Positions 55,139 through 63,686 of a DNA stretch of 64,000 nucleotides are shown here, in pieces. How positions within the stretch are numbered: position 1 is the stretch's first letter; each line of letters starts with the position of its first letter. The translations under genes were made by a program, and so were the position numbers. The notes under the pieces were generated by a model that was not told the origin of the DNA, searched no databases, and worked only from the letters and a program-made list of their open reading frames with translations. The stretch is from positions 20,231 through 84,230 of the forward strand of contig NZ_JAJQTQ010000017.1 of assembly GCF_029081005.1 (NCBI RefSeq), in the 5' to 3' direction. This DNA is from Halomonas elongata (GTDB lineage Bacteria; Pseudomonadota; Gammaproteobacteria; Pseudomonadales; Halomonadaceae).

Positions 55139-55786
55139 TTATTCCACCTCGCTGAAACCGTCCACCAGCCCGTGGCGAAGGCCCAGGTGGGTCAGCTCCA
55201 CGTCGGAATGCACGCCGAGTTTCTCGAAGATCCGATAGCGGTATGTATTGACGGTCTTGGGGCTCAGGAACATGCGGTCGGCGATGTCGGCAACTTTCTG
55301 GCAGTTGACGATCATCATCGCCACCTGGAGTTCGCGCTGGGAAAGCTGATCGAAGGGGTTGTCGTTGGAGTCGATGCGAAACAACACCAGGCGTTGGGCG
55401 ATATCCGGGCTGATATAGCGCTTCCCGCCGAAGACGCTGCGGATCGCCTGGACCATCTCGTCATGCTGCGATCCCTTGCTGATGAAGCCGTGAGCACCGG
55501 CCTCCAGCAGGCGCTGGGCAAAGGCCTCCTCGATGAAGGCGGTCAATACCAGGATGCGTATGTCACTGGTGAGGCGAGTGATCTTGCGGGTGGCTTCCAG
55601 GCCGCCTATGCCGGGCATGCGGATGTCCATCAGGATGACATCCGGCTTGAGCTGACGGGCCTGGGAGATGGCTTGTTCGCCATCGGCAGCTTCACCGATC
55701 ACGCTGATGTCCGGTTCGTCATTCAGCAGATGGGCGATGCTGGTCCTCACCAGGTGGTGGTCATCGGCGACGAGAACCCTGATCAA
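55139..55786 (-). CDS. uvrY: Response regulator UvrY/GacA
   Basis: A 215-residue NarL-family regulator. The receiver domain has the acidic pair VADDHHLVRT and the phosphorylation Asp in ILMDIRMPGIGG near residue 54. The LuxR-type helix-turn-helix is at about 145-205 (LSQRELQVAMMIV, KVADIADRMFLSPKTVNTYRYRIFEKL). In gammaproteobacteria it works with BarA/GacS to activate CsrA-binding small RNAs. It sits 59 nt before uvrC, the conserved order. Confidence 0.96.
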   Translation of the reverse strand: MIRVLVADDHHLVRTSIAHLLNDEPDISVIGEAADGEQAISQARQLKPDVILMDIRMPGIGGLEATRKITRLTSDIRILVLTAFIEEAFAQRLLEAGAHGFISKGSQHDEMVQAIRSVFGGKRYISPDIAQRLVLFRIDSNDNPFDQLSQRELQVAMMIVNCQKVADIADRMFLSPKTVNTYRYRIFEKLGVHSDVELTHLGLRHGLVDGFSEVE

Positions 55787-55962
55787 GAAGGAACTCCTAC
55801 TACGAAGTGAACGGAATACGGTAATAGGATCCGCGTCGAGGCGGACGCGAATCTGGCTGGCTGGCCTCCGTTGAATCGCGCATACCTTGACATAACATGC
55901 AGTTAAGTGGAATTGGCAATGCCGTTTCGGCGTCGTTTTTTATCATTTTTCTGCTCCTCTGG

Positions 55963-55991
55963 TTGACGAGTCGCATTTTGATGAATAACAT
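55963..55991 (+). promoter_or_regulatory. Sigma-70 promoter of tRNA-Ala
   Basis: TTGACG (55963-55968) and TAACAT (55986-55991) are 17 bp apart, about 32 nt before tRNA-Ala, with an AT-rich region upstream. Confidence 0.75.
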
Positions 55992-56022
55992 ACGCCTCGT
56001 TCTCGCAAAGGCGAGCACATGT

Positions 56023-56098
56023 GGGGCCTTAGCTCAGCTGGGAGAGCGCAACACTGGCAGTGTTGAGGTCAGCGGTTCGATCCCGCTAGGCTCCACCA
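56023..56098 (+). tRNA. tRNA-Ala (anticodon GGC)
   Basis: A 76-nt tRNA with encoded CCA: acceptor GGGGCCT paired with AGGCTCC (one G-T pair), D-arm AGCTCAGCTGGGAGAGC, anticodon loop CTGGCAG (GGC) and GGTTCGATCC T-arm. It is transcribed alone from the promoter upstream and has a strong terminator after it. Confidence 0.97.
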
Positions 56099-56114
56099 AG
56101 AGTTTTGAAGAATC

Positions 56115-56147
56115 AGCCGCCTGACGCAATGCGTCAGGCGGCTTTTT
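56115..56147 (+). terminator. Intrinsic terminator of tRNA-Ala
   Basis: A perfect stem of 12-13 bp (AGCCGCCTGACGC, AAT, GCGTCAGGCGGCT) is followed by TTTTT, 17 nt after the tRNA end. Confidence 0.93.
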
Positions 56148-56289
56148 CGTGGCCGAGCGTATGAACAATGATGACGTCCCGGCAACACGGCCATGAGGCC
56201 GGCGTTGCCGGAACCGGCAAGTGCCGGGCTCTGCGAGCATCTCGGCCTCCCTCGTGCTCACTGTCGCTAGCGGTTCCCGAGGCGGCGTT

Positions 56290-57054
56290 TCAATCGCCGG
56301 GCGGGATCGCCTGGCCGCCCAGCGTGCTTTCTCCCGGCTCGATGCCCAGCGCCGAGGCCGTGCCGGCCAGGACAGCCTGGGCGGCGTGGAAGGCCTCCGA
56401 GGGGCGCCGGGCGCGAATACTTTCCATGACCTGACGGTGCCGTTCGAGACTGTCCTCGGGATCCGTGGCACTGATATTCGACGTCTCGATCAATAAATGA
56501 ATCGATGGCCGCAGTATGTGGGATAGCTGGGCCCAGACGATGTTGTGGGTCGCCTTGAAGATGGCGACGTGAAAGGCGACGTCGTGTTCGGTGTGCAGGC
56601 GTCGCTGCTCGGCGCCGGTGTCGTCACGCAGGTGCTGGCCCATGCCCTCGAAGGCCTCTTCGATGGCGACGAGGTCCCGGGCGGTGGCACGCCGGGCCGC
56701 CGTCATGGCCACATAGGGCTCGACATCGAGACGGAAGGCCAGGATCTCGCGCTGGATCCGCGGATTGGGCGCGGCATACCGCGTCATCCAGTCGGTGACC
56801 AGGGGGTCGAGGATATTCCAGCCCTCGTAGTCGCGAACCTTGGATCCGTGGCCCGAAATGCGTTCGATGATGCCGACATCGACCAGCATGCGCAGGTCGC
56901 TGCGCACCGCCGAACGATTGAGCTCGAATCGCTGAGCCAGGTCGACTTCCTTGGGCACGAAATCGCCGGGGCGATAACGGCCGGCAAAAATGGCTTCGGC
57001 GAGGTGCTCGGCGATGGAGGGGCGTGAACGCGAGGGGCGGGAAGTTGCTGGCAC
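56290..57054 (-). CDS. GntR (FadR/FCD subfamily) regulator of the pentose cluster
   Basis: About 254 residues: an N-terminal winged helix (RPSIAEHLAEAIFAGRYRPGDFVPKEVDLAQRFELNRSAVRSDLRMLVDVGIIERISGHGSKV, in parts) and a C-terminal FCD domain with metal-type histidines (TEHDVAFHVAIFKATHN). I chose the GTG at 57054, which has GGAG upstream and leaves the ATGT-N3-ACAT palindrome in the promoter; the ATG at 57129 would put the palindrome inside the gene. It is last in a leftward pentose gene cluster and probably its regulator. Confidence 0.88.
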   Translation of the reverse strand: MPATSRPSRSRPSIAEHLAEAIFAGRYRPGDFVPKEVDLAQRFELNRSAVRSDLRMLVDVGIIERISGHGSKVRDYEGWNILDPLVTDWMTRYAAPNPRIQREILAFRLDVEPYVAMTAARRATARDLVAIEEAFEGMGQHLRDDTGAEQRRLHTEHDVAFHVAIFKATHNIVWAQLSHILRPSIHLLIETSNISATDPEDSLERHRQVMESIRARRPSEAFHAAQAVLAGTASALGIEPGESTLGGQAIPPGD

Positions 57055-57090
57055 TGACGAGCTCCGCGAAAATGGCGATGATCCTAGCTT

Positions 57091-57101
57091 ATGTTTAACA
57101 T
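57091..57101. promoter_or_regulatory. GntR-type operator 1, upstream of gntR
   Basis: ATGTTTAACAT, within the longer near-palindrome AGCTTATGTTTAACATAGCT (57086-57105), has the GT-N3-AC core of FadR-type operators. The same ATGT-N3-ACAT form occurs at 61139-61149 before the gguC-like gene. Confidence 0.65.
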
Positions 57102-57166
57102 AGCTGCAATCCGGACGGGCAGAGGCCATCCTGTCGAGGGATGTACCGAAAGCCTCGTCGGCGGCG

Positions 57167-58345
57167 TTACGCTCGGCGGTCGGCCAAACGTTGTTGATCG
57201 GTCAGCCAGCGGCGAATGCCGTAGGTCCAGGGCGGCAGGCGGTCGCTGCGTTCCACGCGGTTGACCAGGGCTCCCAGACGTGGCGTCGCAATGGTCACGG
57301 TGTCGCCCAGATGGTGGGTGAAACCCTGTCCCGGCCCGTCCCGATCCTGTATCGGCGAGAACATGGTACCGAGAAACAGCATGAAACCATCCGGATACTG
57401 GTGATGGGCACCGATGGTCTGATTGACCAGTTCCTCCGGCGAGCGGCTGATCTCGCGCATGTCGCTCGAGTCTTCGAGCCGAAACCCGTCGTCTTCCCCC
57501 TCGATGCGCAGGTCGACCATGGCAGTGCGCACATCGTCCATGGAGAAATGTTCGTCGAACAGGCGAATGAAGGGGCCGATGGCGCAGGATGCGTTATTGT
57601 CCTTGGCCTTGCCCAACAGCAGAGCGCTGCGGCCCTCGATGTCGCGCAGGTTGACGTCGTTGCCCAGGGTGGCACCGACGGGGCGGCCCGCCGCGTTCAC
57701 CGCCAGCACGATCTCGGGCTCGGGATTGTTCCAGCGCGAGGCCGGGTGCAGACCGACCCCGTCGCCGAATCCCACCGAGGAAAGCGGCTGTGCCTTGGTG
57801 AAGACTTCGGCGTCGGGTCCGATGCCGACCTCCATGTACTGGGACCAGGCGCCGCGGGCCTTGAGTTCGTCGCGCAGAGCCATGGCGTCGTCGGAGCCCG
57901 GGGTGATCCGCGACAGGTCGCCGCCGATCAGTCGCTGGAGTTCGTCGCGTAGCTCGGCGGCCCGCTTCGGGTCGCCACCGGCCTGCTCCTCGATGACGCG
58001 CTCCAGCAGACTGACGGCGAAGGTGACGCCGCACGCCTTGATAGCCTGGACGTCACAGGGGGCCAGCAGGTGGGGGACGTCCTGGGGAGTCCGTGTGGAG
58101 TTGTCGAGCAGGGTCGTGACATCGCACAGCACGGGGCCCGTGGCGGAGGCGACCCGCTGCGCCGCGTCGTCGCGATCGAGCAGGTCAGCCATGATTCCGA
58201 CCGTGTCGGAGATATCGATGACCTGGCCGTCGCGAACGACCACCAGTGCGGGACCGTCCGGCGAGTCACGCCAGACCCGGCCGACCAGCAGGGCCTGATG
58301 ATGATCGTCGGGGAGTCGATTGTCGTGGGGCATGGGCATCCTCAT
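57167..58345 (-). CDS. Fumarylacetoacetate hydrolase-fold protein, XylX-like 2-keto-3-deoxypentonate dehydratase
   Basis: A 392-residue FAH-family protein. The acidic metal ligands are in NNPEPEIVLAVNAAG (Glu-x-Glu) and the downstream LGNDVNLRDIEGRS (Asp). Its length and place fit the Caulobacter XylX type, which dehydrates 2-keto-3-deoxy-D-xylonate to 2-ketoglutarate semialdehyde. That product is the substrate of the dehydrogenase encoded just upstream. Alternative ATGs lie two and four codons in. Substrate (xylose or arabinose branch) is inferred from context only. Confidence 0.82.
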   Translation of the reverse strand: MRMPMPHDNRLPDDHHQALLVGRVWRDSPDGPALVVVRDGQVIDISDTVGIMADLLDRDDAAQRVASATGPVLCDVTTLLDNSTRTPQDVPHLLAPCDVQAIKACGVTFAVSLLERVIEEQAGGDPKRAAELRDELQRLIGGDLSRITPGSDDAMALRDELKARGAWSQYMEVGIGPDAEVFTKAQPLSSVGFGDGVGLHPASRWNNPEPEIVLAVNAAGRPVGATLGNDVNLRDIEGRSALLLGKAKDNNASCAIGPFIRLFDEHFSMDDVRTAMVDLRIEGEDDGFRLEDSSDMREISRSPEELVNQTIGAHHQYPDGFMLFLGTMFSPIQDRDGPGQGFTHHLGDTVTIATPRLGALVNRVERSDRLPPWTYGIRRWLTDQQRLADRRA

Positions 58346-58429
58346 CCTGTCGTGAACGGCGCGAAAAGGCCGGCGACACCGATATTGGCGCCGCCGGCTC
58401 GATCATCGCGCTGCAACCTTGCTGTGTGG

Positions 58430-60007
58430 TCAGGTTTCGCGCTGACCGTCGACCAGTCGGCTGACGCCGTTCGGGTTACCGTCGCGCAGGGCCTCGGGCA
58501 ACAGCGCCTGGGGCAGGTTCTGGTAGCACACCGGGCGCAGGAAGCGATGGATCGCCGCGCTGCCCACCGAGGTGGTGCGAGCGTCGGTGGTCGCCGGGTA
58601 GGGGCCGCCATGCACCATGGCATGGCACACCTCGACGCCGGTGGGCCAGCCATTGACCATCACGCGGCCGGCGCGACGCTCCAGGGTCGGCAGCAGGTCG
58701 CGGGCGAACTCGACGTCGGCATCGTCCATCTGCAGGGTCGCGGTAAGCTGGCCCTCGAGATGCTCGGCGACTCGCTTGACTTCGGCCTGATCGGCGCACG
58801 CCACGACCAGGGAGGTGGCGCCGAACACTTCTTGCTGCAGCGTCTCGTCGGCGAGGAAGTCCTCGGCCCTGGCCACGAACAGGCCGGTCTGGCACTGGTT
58901 GGGGGATTCGCTGGATTGCCCCTTCGCCACTGCACGTGCCTTGCCGCTGGAAGCCAGGGCCGCCATGCCCCGGGCATAGGCGTCCTGGATGCCCGGTGTC
59001 AGCATGGTCTGGGTGCCGCTGGCCTCGACGGCCTCGGCGGCGGTGGCCAGGAAACGATCGAGCGATTCGCCCTGGATGCCGATCACCAGTCCCGGGTTGG
59101 TGCAGAACTGGCCGGCGCCCATGTTGAGCGAGCCGACGAAGCCTTCAGCGAGTTCCTTGCCACGGGCCTCGAGGGCCTCGGGCAGCAGGAAGACCGGGTT
59201 GATGCTGCTCATCTCGGCGTAGACCGGGATCGGTTCCGGGCGATTCTGCGCGAGGCGTGCCAGAGCGGTACCGCCGCCGCGCGAGCCGGTGAAGCCCACG
59301 GCCTTGATGTTCGGGTCCGTGACCAGGGCCTGGCCGATCTCGTTACCGGCGCCCTGAAGCAGGGAGAAGACGCCCTCGGGCAGCTGGCACTCGGCCACCG
59401 CCGACTGAATGGCGCGCCCCACCAGCTCCGACGTGCCGGGGTGGGCGGGGTGCCCCTTGACCACTACCGGGCAGCCGGCGGCCAGAGCCGAGGCGGTATC
59501 GCCGCCGGCGACCGAGAAGGCCAACGGGAAGTTGCTGGCACCGAACACCGCGACCGGGCCCAGGGCCACGTGACGCTGGCGGAGGTCGACGCGCGGCATG
59601 GGCTGGCGGTCGGGCAGTGCGGGATCGATGCGCACATCGAGCCACTCACCGGCACGCACGACCTTGGCGAACAGACGCAACTGGCCGCATGTCCGGCCCC
59701 TTTCTCCCTCGAGGCGGGCCCGGGGCAGGCCGGATTCGGCCATGGCGCGCTCGATCAGTTCGTCGCCGATGCCCTCGATCTTGTCGGCGATGGTCTCGAG
59801 AAAGCGGGCTCGGGCCTCGAGGCCCGTTTCACGGTAGCGGTCGAATGCCGCCCGGGCCAGTTCACTGGCGCGCTCGACCTCGGCCTTGCCGCCAGTGGGA
59901 AAGGCCGGCTGGAGGGTCTCGCCGGTGGCGGGGGCGATGGCGTGAAAGGCGTCGCCCGTGGCCTGAACGGCTTCACGTCCGATGAGTTGCGTGCCTTCTA
60001 GGGTCAT
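58430..60007 (-). CDS. 2-ketoglutarate semialdehyde dehydrogenase
   Basis: A 525-residue NADP-type aldehyde dehydrogenase. [40 protein letters not shown] binds cofactor (read in parts), [18 protein letters not shown] has the base glutamate and [14 protein letters not shown] the catalytic cysteine. This subgroup includes 2-ketoglutarate (2,5-dioxovalerate) semialdehyde dehydrogenases. The ATG at 60007 follows AAGGAGTG; an in-frame GTG two codons upstream overlaps that site. It gives 2-ketoglutarate, the end of oxidative pentose breakdown. Confidence 0.88.
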   Translation of the reverse strand: MTLEGTQLIGREAVQATGDAFHAIAPATGETLQPAFPTGGKAEVERASELARAAFDRYRETGLEARARFLETIADKIEGIGDELIERAMAESGLPRARLEGERGRTCGQLRLFAKVVRAGEWLDVRIDPALPDRQPMPRVDLRQRHVALGPVAVFGASNFPLAFSVAGGDTASALAAGCPVVVKGHPAHPGTSELVGRAIQSAVAECQLPEGVFSLLQGAGNEIGQALVTDPNIKAVGFTGSRGGGTALARLAQNRPEPIPVYAEMSSINPVFLLPEALEARGKELAEGFVGSLNMGAGQFCTNPGLVIGIQGESLDRFLATAAEAVEASGTQTMLTPGIQDAYARGMAALASSGKARAVAKGQSSESPNQCQTGLFVARAEDFLADETLQQEVFGATSLVVACADQAEVKRVAEHLEGQLTATLQMDDADVEFARDLLPTLERRAGRVMVNGWPTGVEVCHAMVHGGPYPATTDARTTSVGSAAIHRFLRPVCYQNLPQALLPEALRDGNPNGVSRLVDGQRET

Positions 60008-60079
60008 GGTCACTCCTTTCGTGGTAACGGTTGGGCGCGCATTCCGGGCGCCCGCAGCGGTCTGGATCTCTGGTTGCGC

Positions 60080-61066
60080 CTACAGCGGTGATACGTCCGC
60101 GCGATCGTCGGCCGTCTCCCGGGTCAGCGGATTGCGCAGGGCGCGGCCGAATGCCGGGATCTCGATCTCGAAGCGGTCGCCCTCGCGCGGCTGGATGCCG
60201 TCGGCGAAGCTGAGGGTCGCGGTGCCGAAGAAGTGCACATGCATATCGCCGGGACGGCGGAAGCCCGAGTACTTGAAATGGTGATGCTCCAGGTTGGCCA
60301 GGCTGTGGGCCATGTTGTCCTCGCCGGTGAGGAAAGGCTTCTGCCAGAGGGTCTCGCCATCGCGGGTGATGCGGCTGACTCCCTCGAGGTGGCCGGGCAG
60401 CGAACCGATGAGCAGTTCCGGCCCGAAACTGCAGACGCGCAACTTGGAATGGGCCAGCCACAGATAATTGAAGCGCTCGGTGACATGGTCGGAAAACTCG
60501 TTGCCCACGGCGAAGCCGAGTCGCCGAGGACGCCCCGTGTCGTCGATGAGGTACAGGCCGGCCAGTTCCGGCTCCTCGCCGCCGTCCTGCGCGAAGGCAG
60601 GGGACGGGAGAGGCGCTTCGGGCGGCACCACGCAGTCGCCGTCGCCCTTGTAGAACCACTCGGGCTGGGCGCCCGTTTCGCCGGCGGCGGGTTTGCCGTT
60701 CTCCACGCCGAGCTTGAACATGCGCATGGAATCGGTGAGGTCTTCCTCGCTGGCCTGGGTCTTGGCATGCATCGCCGAGCGAGCATCGGCGCTGCCCAGA
60801 TGGGTCAGCCCGGTACCGGTCACCAGGCAATGCGCCGGATCCGGATGCGTGAGCGGCGGCATCAGGCGTCCCGCGTCGACGAGTTCGGCATAGTCCAGGC
60901 GGGTATCGGTCAACCGCGCCTCGACGACGTCGGCAAGTGGCCGGCCCGATGCCATGGCATCGCGGGCGAGATGATAGGTGTCGGCGTCGGCGAGCCGTAC
61001 CGTCGTTTCGTTCTCCACCAGGGCGGCGTACAGGCGGTCTTCGTGCAGGCATTGGATCAGGCGCAT
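60080..61066 (-). CDS. AraD1/GguC family protein (FAH fold)
   Basis: A 328-residue protein. MRLIQCLHEDRLYAALVENE opens it, LTHPDPAHCLVTGTGLTHLGSADARSAMHAK (in parts) and GFAVGNEFSDHVTERFNYLWLAHSKL follow, as in the AraD1/GguC family of FAH-like proteins near sugar-acid genes. It probably acts on a 2-keto-3-deoxy sugar acid from L-arabinose or a related pentose; the reaction is not certain. AGGAGG precedes the ATG. A GntR-type operator lies 73 nt upstream. Confidence 0.85.
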   Translation of the reverse strand: MRLIQCLHEDRLYAALVENETTVRLADADTYHLARDAMASGRPLADVVEARLTDTRLDYAELVDAGRLMPPLTHPDPAHCLVTGTGLTHLGSADARSAMHAKTQASEEDLTDSMRMFKLGVENGKPAAGETGAQPEWFYKGDGDCVVPPEAPLPSPAFAQDGGEEPELAGLYLIDDTGRPRRLGFAVGNEFSDHVTERFNYLWLAHSKLRVCSFGPELLIGSLPGHLEGVSRITRDGETLWQKPFLTGEDNMAHSLANLEHHHFKYSGFRRPGDMHVHFFGTATLSFADGIQPREGDRFEIEIPAFGRALRNPLTRETADDRADVSPL

Positions 61067-61138
61067 GGGGTCGTCCTCCTCGGCGTGTCGCCGCTGCTGC
61101 ATGCGGGACAGGATGGCATGTTCAATAAACAATTCCAA

Positions 61139-61149
61139 ATGTTGTACAT
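61139..61149. promoter_or_regulatory. GntR-type operator 2, upstream of the gguC-like gene
   Basis: ATGTTGTACAT is an ATGT-N3-ACAT palindrome like that at 57091. It lies between the GH43 stop and the gguC-like start and probably lets the GntR protein control the gguC-dehydrogenase-XylX unit. Confidence 0.6.
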
Positions 61150-61151
61150 AG

Positions 61152-62132
61152 TCATGGCGTCATCCGCTCCTCGTCGTCTGCCGGAGCTTCTTCCAGCGAT
61201 GGCTGACCGAAGCGGGGAAAACCATCCGGATCCCAGGCAATGGACTTGACGTAAGTATGGCGATTGGGATCCCAGAGGGGGTCGCCGACGATGTCGGTAT
61301 AGGGCCGGGCGTGATACACCAGCATATCGGTCGTGCCGTCCTCGGCGACGGTGAAGCTGTTGTGGCCGGGCCCGAAGACCGAGCGTTGCGGGTCGCTGGT
61401 GAAGACGGGGGAGGGTGATTTCGCCCAGCTTGCCGGGTCCAGCAGGTCGGCGGATTGATCGGCCCACAACAGGCCCATGCAGTAGTTCTCGTCGGTGGCG
61501 CTGGCCGAGTAGGTCAGCAGGACGCGACCGTGTCGAATCAGCACGGCCGGGCCCTCGTTGACCATGAAGCCACGCGTTTCCCAGTCGAACTCGGGAATGG
61601 AAAGCCGGACCGGCGCGCTGTCGAGGGTATCCGGCGTGGCCATGCGGGCGATGTAGAGATTGGTATTGCCGGGAATGCCGGCTTCCTTCTGCGCCCAGAC
61701 GTAGTAGAGCTCGCCGCCATGTTGAAAGGCGGTGCCATCGAGACAGAAGCTGTCGATGCCGGTATCGATCCGCTGCGGATGGCTCCATACGCCCTGGATG
61801 GGGTCGTCGGCGCTGGTGGCGATGCAGTACATGCGGTGCTGGAAGAGGCCGTCCCGGGTGTCGCGGCTGGGCGCGGCGGCAAAATAGACGATCCAACTGC
61901 CCTGATGATAGTGAAGTTCCGGTGCCCAGATCAGCTCGCTGAGCGGGCCGCTGTCTTCCTTTTCCCAGATGGTGACGGGCTCGGCGTCGGCGAGACCGGC
62001 GATGGTGGTGGCGTGGCGCAACTCCAGCCGATCGTAGTCGGGTACGGAGGCGATGAAGTAATAGCCGTTATCGTGTCGGTGGATGAAAGGATCCGCCCGC
62101 TGTTCGATCAAGGGAGCAAGTGGCTTGTCCAT
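61152..62132 (-). CDS. Glycoside hydrolase family 43 (beta-xylosidase/arabinofuranosidase type)
   Basis: A 326-residue five-bladed propeller enzyme. The three GH43 acids are visible: Asp of QRADPFIHRHD near residue 13, Asp of SFCLDGTAFQHGG near residue 130, and Glu of MVNEGPAVLIRHG near residue 190. No signal peptide is seen, so it should cut short arabino- or xylo-oligosaccharides inside the cell after uptake by the adjacent symporter. MDKPLAPL follows AGGAGAAC; about 237 upstream in-frame codons lie over the symporter gene and are a shadow. Confidence 0.92.
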   Translation of the reverse strand: MDKPLAPLIEQRADPFIHRHDNGYYFIASVPDYDRLELRHATTIAGLADAEPVTIWEKEDSGPLSELIWAPELHYHQGSWIVYFAAAPSRDTRDGLFQHRMYCIATSADDPIQGVWSHPQRIDTGIDSFCLDGTAFQHGGELYYVWAQKEAGIPGNTNLYIARMATPDTLDSAPVRLSIPEFDWETRGFMVNEGPAVLIRHGRVLLTYSASATDENYCMGLLWADQSADLLDPASWAKSPSPVFTSDPQRSVFGPGHNSFTVAEDGTTDMLVYHARPYTDIVGDPLWDPNRHTYVKSIAWDPDGFPRFGQPSLEEAPADDEERMTP

Positions 62133-62158
62133 TCCGTTCTCCTGTTGCCGTGCTGGCG

Positions 62159-63529
62159 TCATGATGTCCTGGTGTCGACGGTCGATGGGGGCGTATCGTC
62201 CAGCTCGCCGTCCTGCATGGCGTCGTAGTAGCGGTTGGTGATGCGATACTTGAACATGAAGCTGCCCATCAGGGTGTGGAATACCCCGGGAATGACCGAG
62301 AGCATCAGCGCGATGCCGGTCAAGGTGAAGGCGCTCTGCTCGACGTTGGCCTCGTAGTTGAAATAGGTCAGCAACTGGCCGACGAGAAAGCCCGCCGCGC
62401 CCATGCCGGCCTTCTGGCAGAAGGAGATACCACCGAAGGCGAGTCCCGATACGCGCTGCCCGGTCTTGGCTTCGCCATAATCGACGGATTCGGCGATCGC
62501 CGACCAGAAGACGGGAGCGTGCAGGTCGACGATGAAGGAAATGAGAAAGTACAGCACGAAAGCGAGGGCGATATCCCCGGGCCCGACGGCGACAAACATC
62601 AGCACGCTCAAGGCGCCGACTGCCAGCTGGCTCCAGCGGAACAACTGGATCTTGCAGTAGCGCTTGGTCAGCCAGGTCGACGCGACCATGGCGAGAATCG
62701 CCGCGCTGACCCCTGTGGTAAGGAAAGCCGACAGCAGGGTGGCATCGGCCCCCAGGTAATACTTGGCATAGTAGGCGGCCACGGAGCTGCGCATGACGTA
62801 GCCTAGGGTACCGGTGAAGCACACGGCGCAGAGAACCAGCCACTGATCGTTCCTCTTGAGAATGCGGAGCTGCGAACGCAGTGGCTTGTCCTCGATGGTG
62901 TGCTGTACGCGTTCGGTGGTCGTGGCATAGCAGAACAGGAAGAGCAGGGTGGCCAGCCCGCCCATCAGCCCCATGGAGAACTGGTAACCGAACTGAAGGC
63001 TTTCACTGCCGACGTATTCGGCCAGTTTGGGCACGATGATGGTGACGAGAAAGGCTGCGACCTTGGCAAAGAAGAGGCGATAGCCGTTGGCGGAGAGCCT
63101 GTCCTGAGGATCGGGTGTCAGGACGCCGATCAGCGAAATATAGGGGATCGTCACGGCCGTGAACATCAGGGTGACGAAGAGGTAAGTGGAATAGGCCCAG
63201 ACCAGCTTGGCGTTGTAACTCCAGTCCGGCGTGGTGAAAAGCAGCAGTACGGAAATGCCGAAGGGCACCGAAAAGATCAGAAAGTAGGGGCGGTATCGAC
63301 CACGCTTGCTGTTGAACTTGTCGGTGACGATACCCATCAAGGGGTCGGTGATGGCATCCACCAAGCGAGCCACGAGAAAGAGAATCCCCATGTGGCTCGG
63401 CTTCAACCCAAAGATATCCGTATAGAAGAAGGAGATGATCAGAAACATCGAAGAGATCACGATATTGATCGCCATATCCCCGCTGCCGAATCCCACTTTC
63501 TCCAGATAGGTCAGGCGCCGTGTCGTCAT
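62159..63529 (-). CDS. GPH family (MelB/XylP-like) glycoside:cation symporter
   Basis: A 456-residue permease with 12 predicted membrane helices. LEKVGFGSGDMAINIVISSMFLIISFFYTDIFG (in parts), the DAITDPLMGIVTDKFNSKRGRYRPYFL loop and ESVDYGEAKTGQRVSGLAFGG are family landmarks of glycoside-pentoside-hexuronide symporters. It probably brings in xylosides or arabinosides with sodium or protons for the GH43 enzyme 26 nt downstream. It heads the leftward pentose cluster. Confidence 0.93.
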   Translation of the reverse strand: MTTRRLTYLEKVGFGSGDMAINIVISSMFLIISFFYTDIFGLKPSHMGILFLVARLVDAITDPLMGIVTDKFNSKRGRYRPYFLIFSVPFGISVLLLFTTPDWSYNAKLVWAYSTYLFVTLMFTAVTIPYISLIGVLTPDPQDRLSANGYRLFFAKVAAFLVTIIVPKLAEYVGSESLQFGYQFSMGLMGGLATLLFLFCYATTTERVQHTIEDKPLRSQLRILKRNDQWLVLCAVCFTGTLGYVMRSSVAAYYAKYYLGADATLLSAFLTTGVSAAILAMVASTWLTKRYCKIQLFRWSQLAVGALSVLMFVAVGPGDIALAFVLYFLISFIVDLHAPVFWSAIAESVDYGEAKTGQRVSGLAFGGISFCQKAGMGAAGFLVGQLLTYFNYEANVEQSAFTLTGIALMLSVIPGVFHTLMGSFMFKYRITNRYYDAMQDGELDDTPPSTVDTRTS

Positions 63530-63643
63530 GTTCTTGCCTCCTTGGCGTTGTTGATAGTCATGAGGCGTCCTTGTTCTTGGCCAGCTTCGGGAAGGTGGAC
63601 GGATGCCTCTTGGCTTCGGTGAATCATCGTGTCCCGAGTGATC

Positions 63644-63680
63644 GAAAGGCGCTGCCCGTTCTCGCCGGGCGGCGCCTTTC
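63644..63680 (-). terminator. Hairpin after the partial TRAP dctM
   Basis: GAAAGGCGCTGCCCG and CGGGCGGCGCCTTTC form a 15-bp stem with one G-T pair and a 7-nt loop, a few nt after the dctM stop. Read leftwards no T-run follows, so it may end the transcript weakly or protect its 3' end. Confidence 0.55.
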
Positions 63681-63686
63681 GCCTGG

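Noticed and set aside
55919..55945. Hairpin GCCG-TTT-CGGC with a following T-run before tRNA-Ala
   Set aside because: The stem is only four pairs and lies at no gene end on the plus strand; too weak to call a terminator.
56023..56098. tRNA-Ala as a proven attachment site for a genomic island
   Set aside because: No integrase and no second copy of the tRNA 3' end is visible within the window, so only a possibility is noted.
56178..56211. Imperfect inverted repeat (CGGCAAC...GTTGCCG) after gntR
   Set aside because: Mismatches break the stem and there is no T-run; it could be a 3' hairpin of gntR but is not good enough to list.
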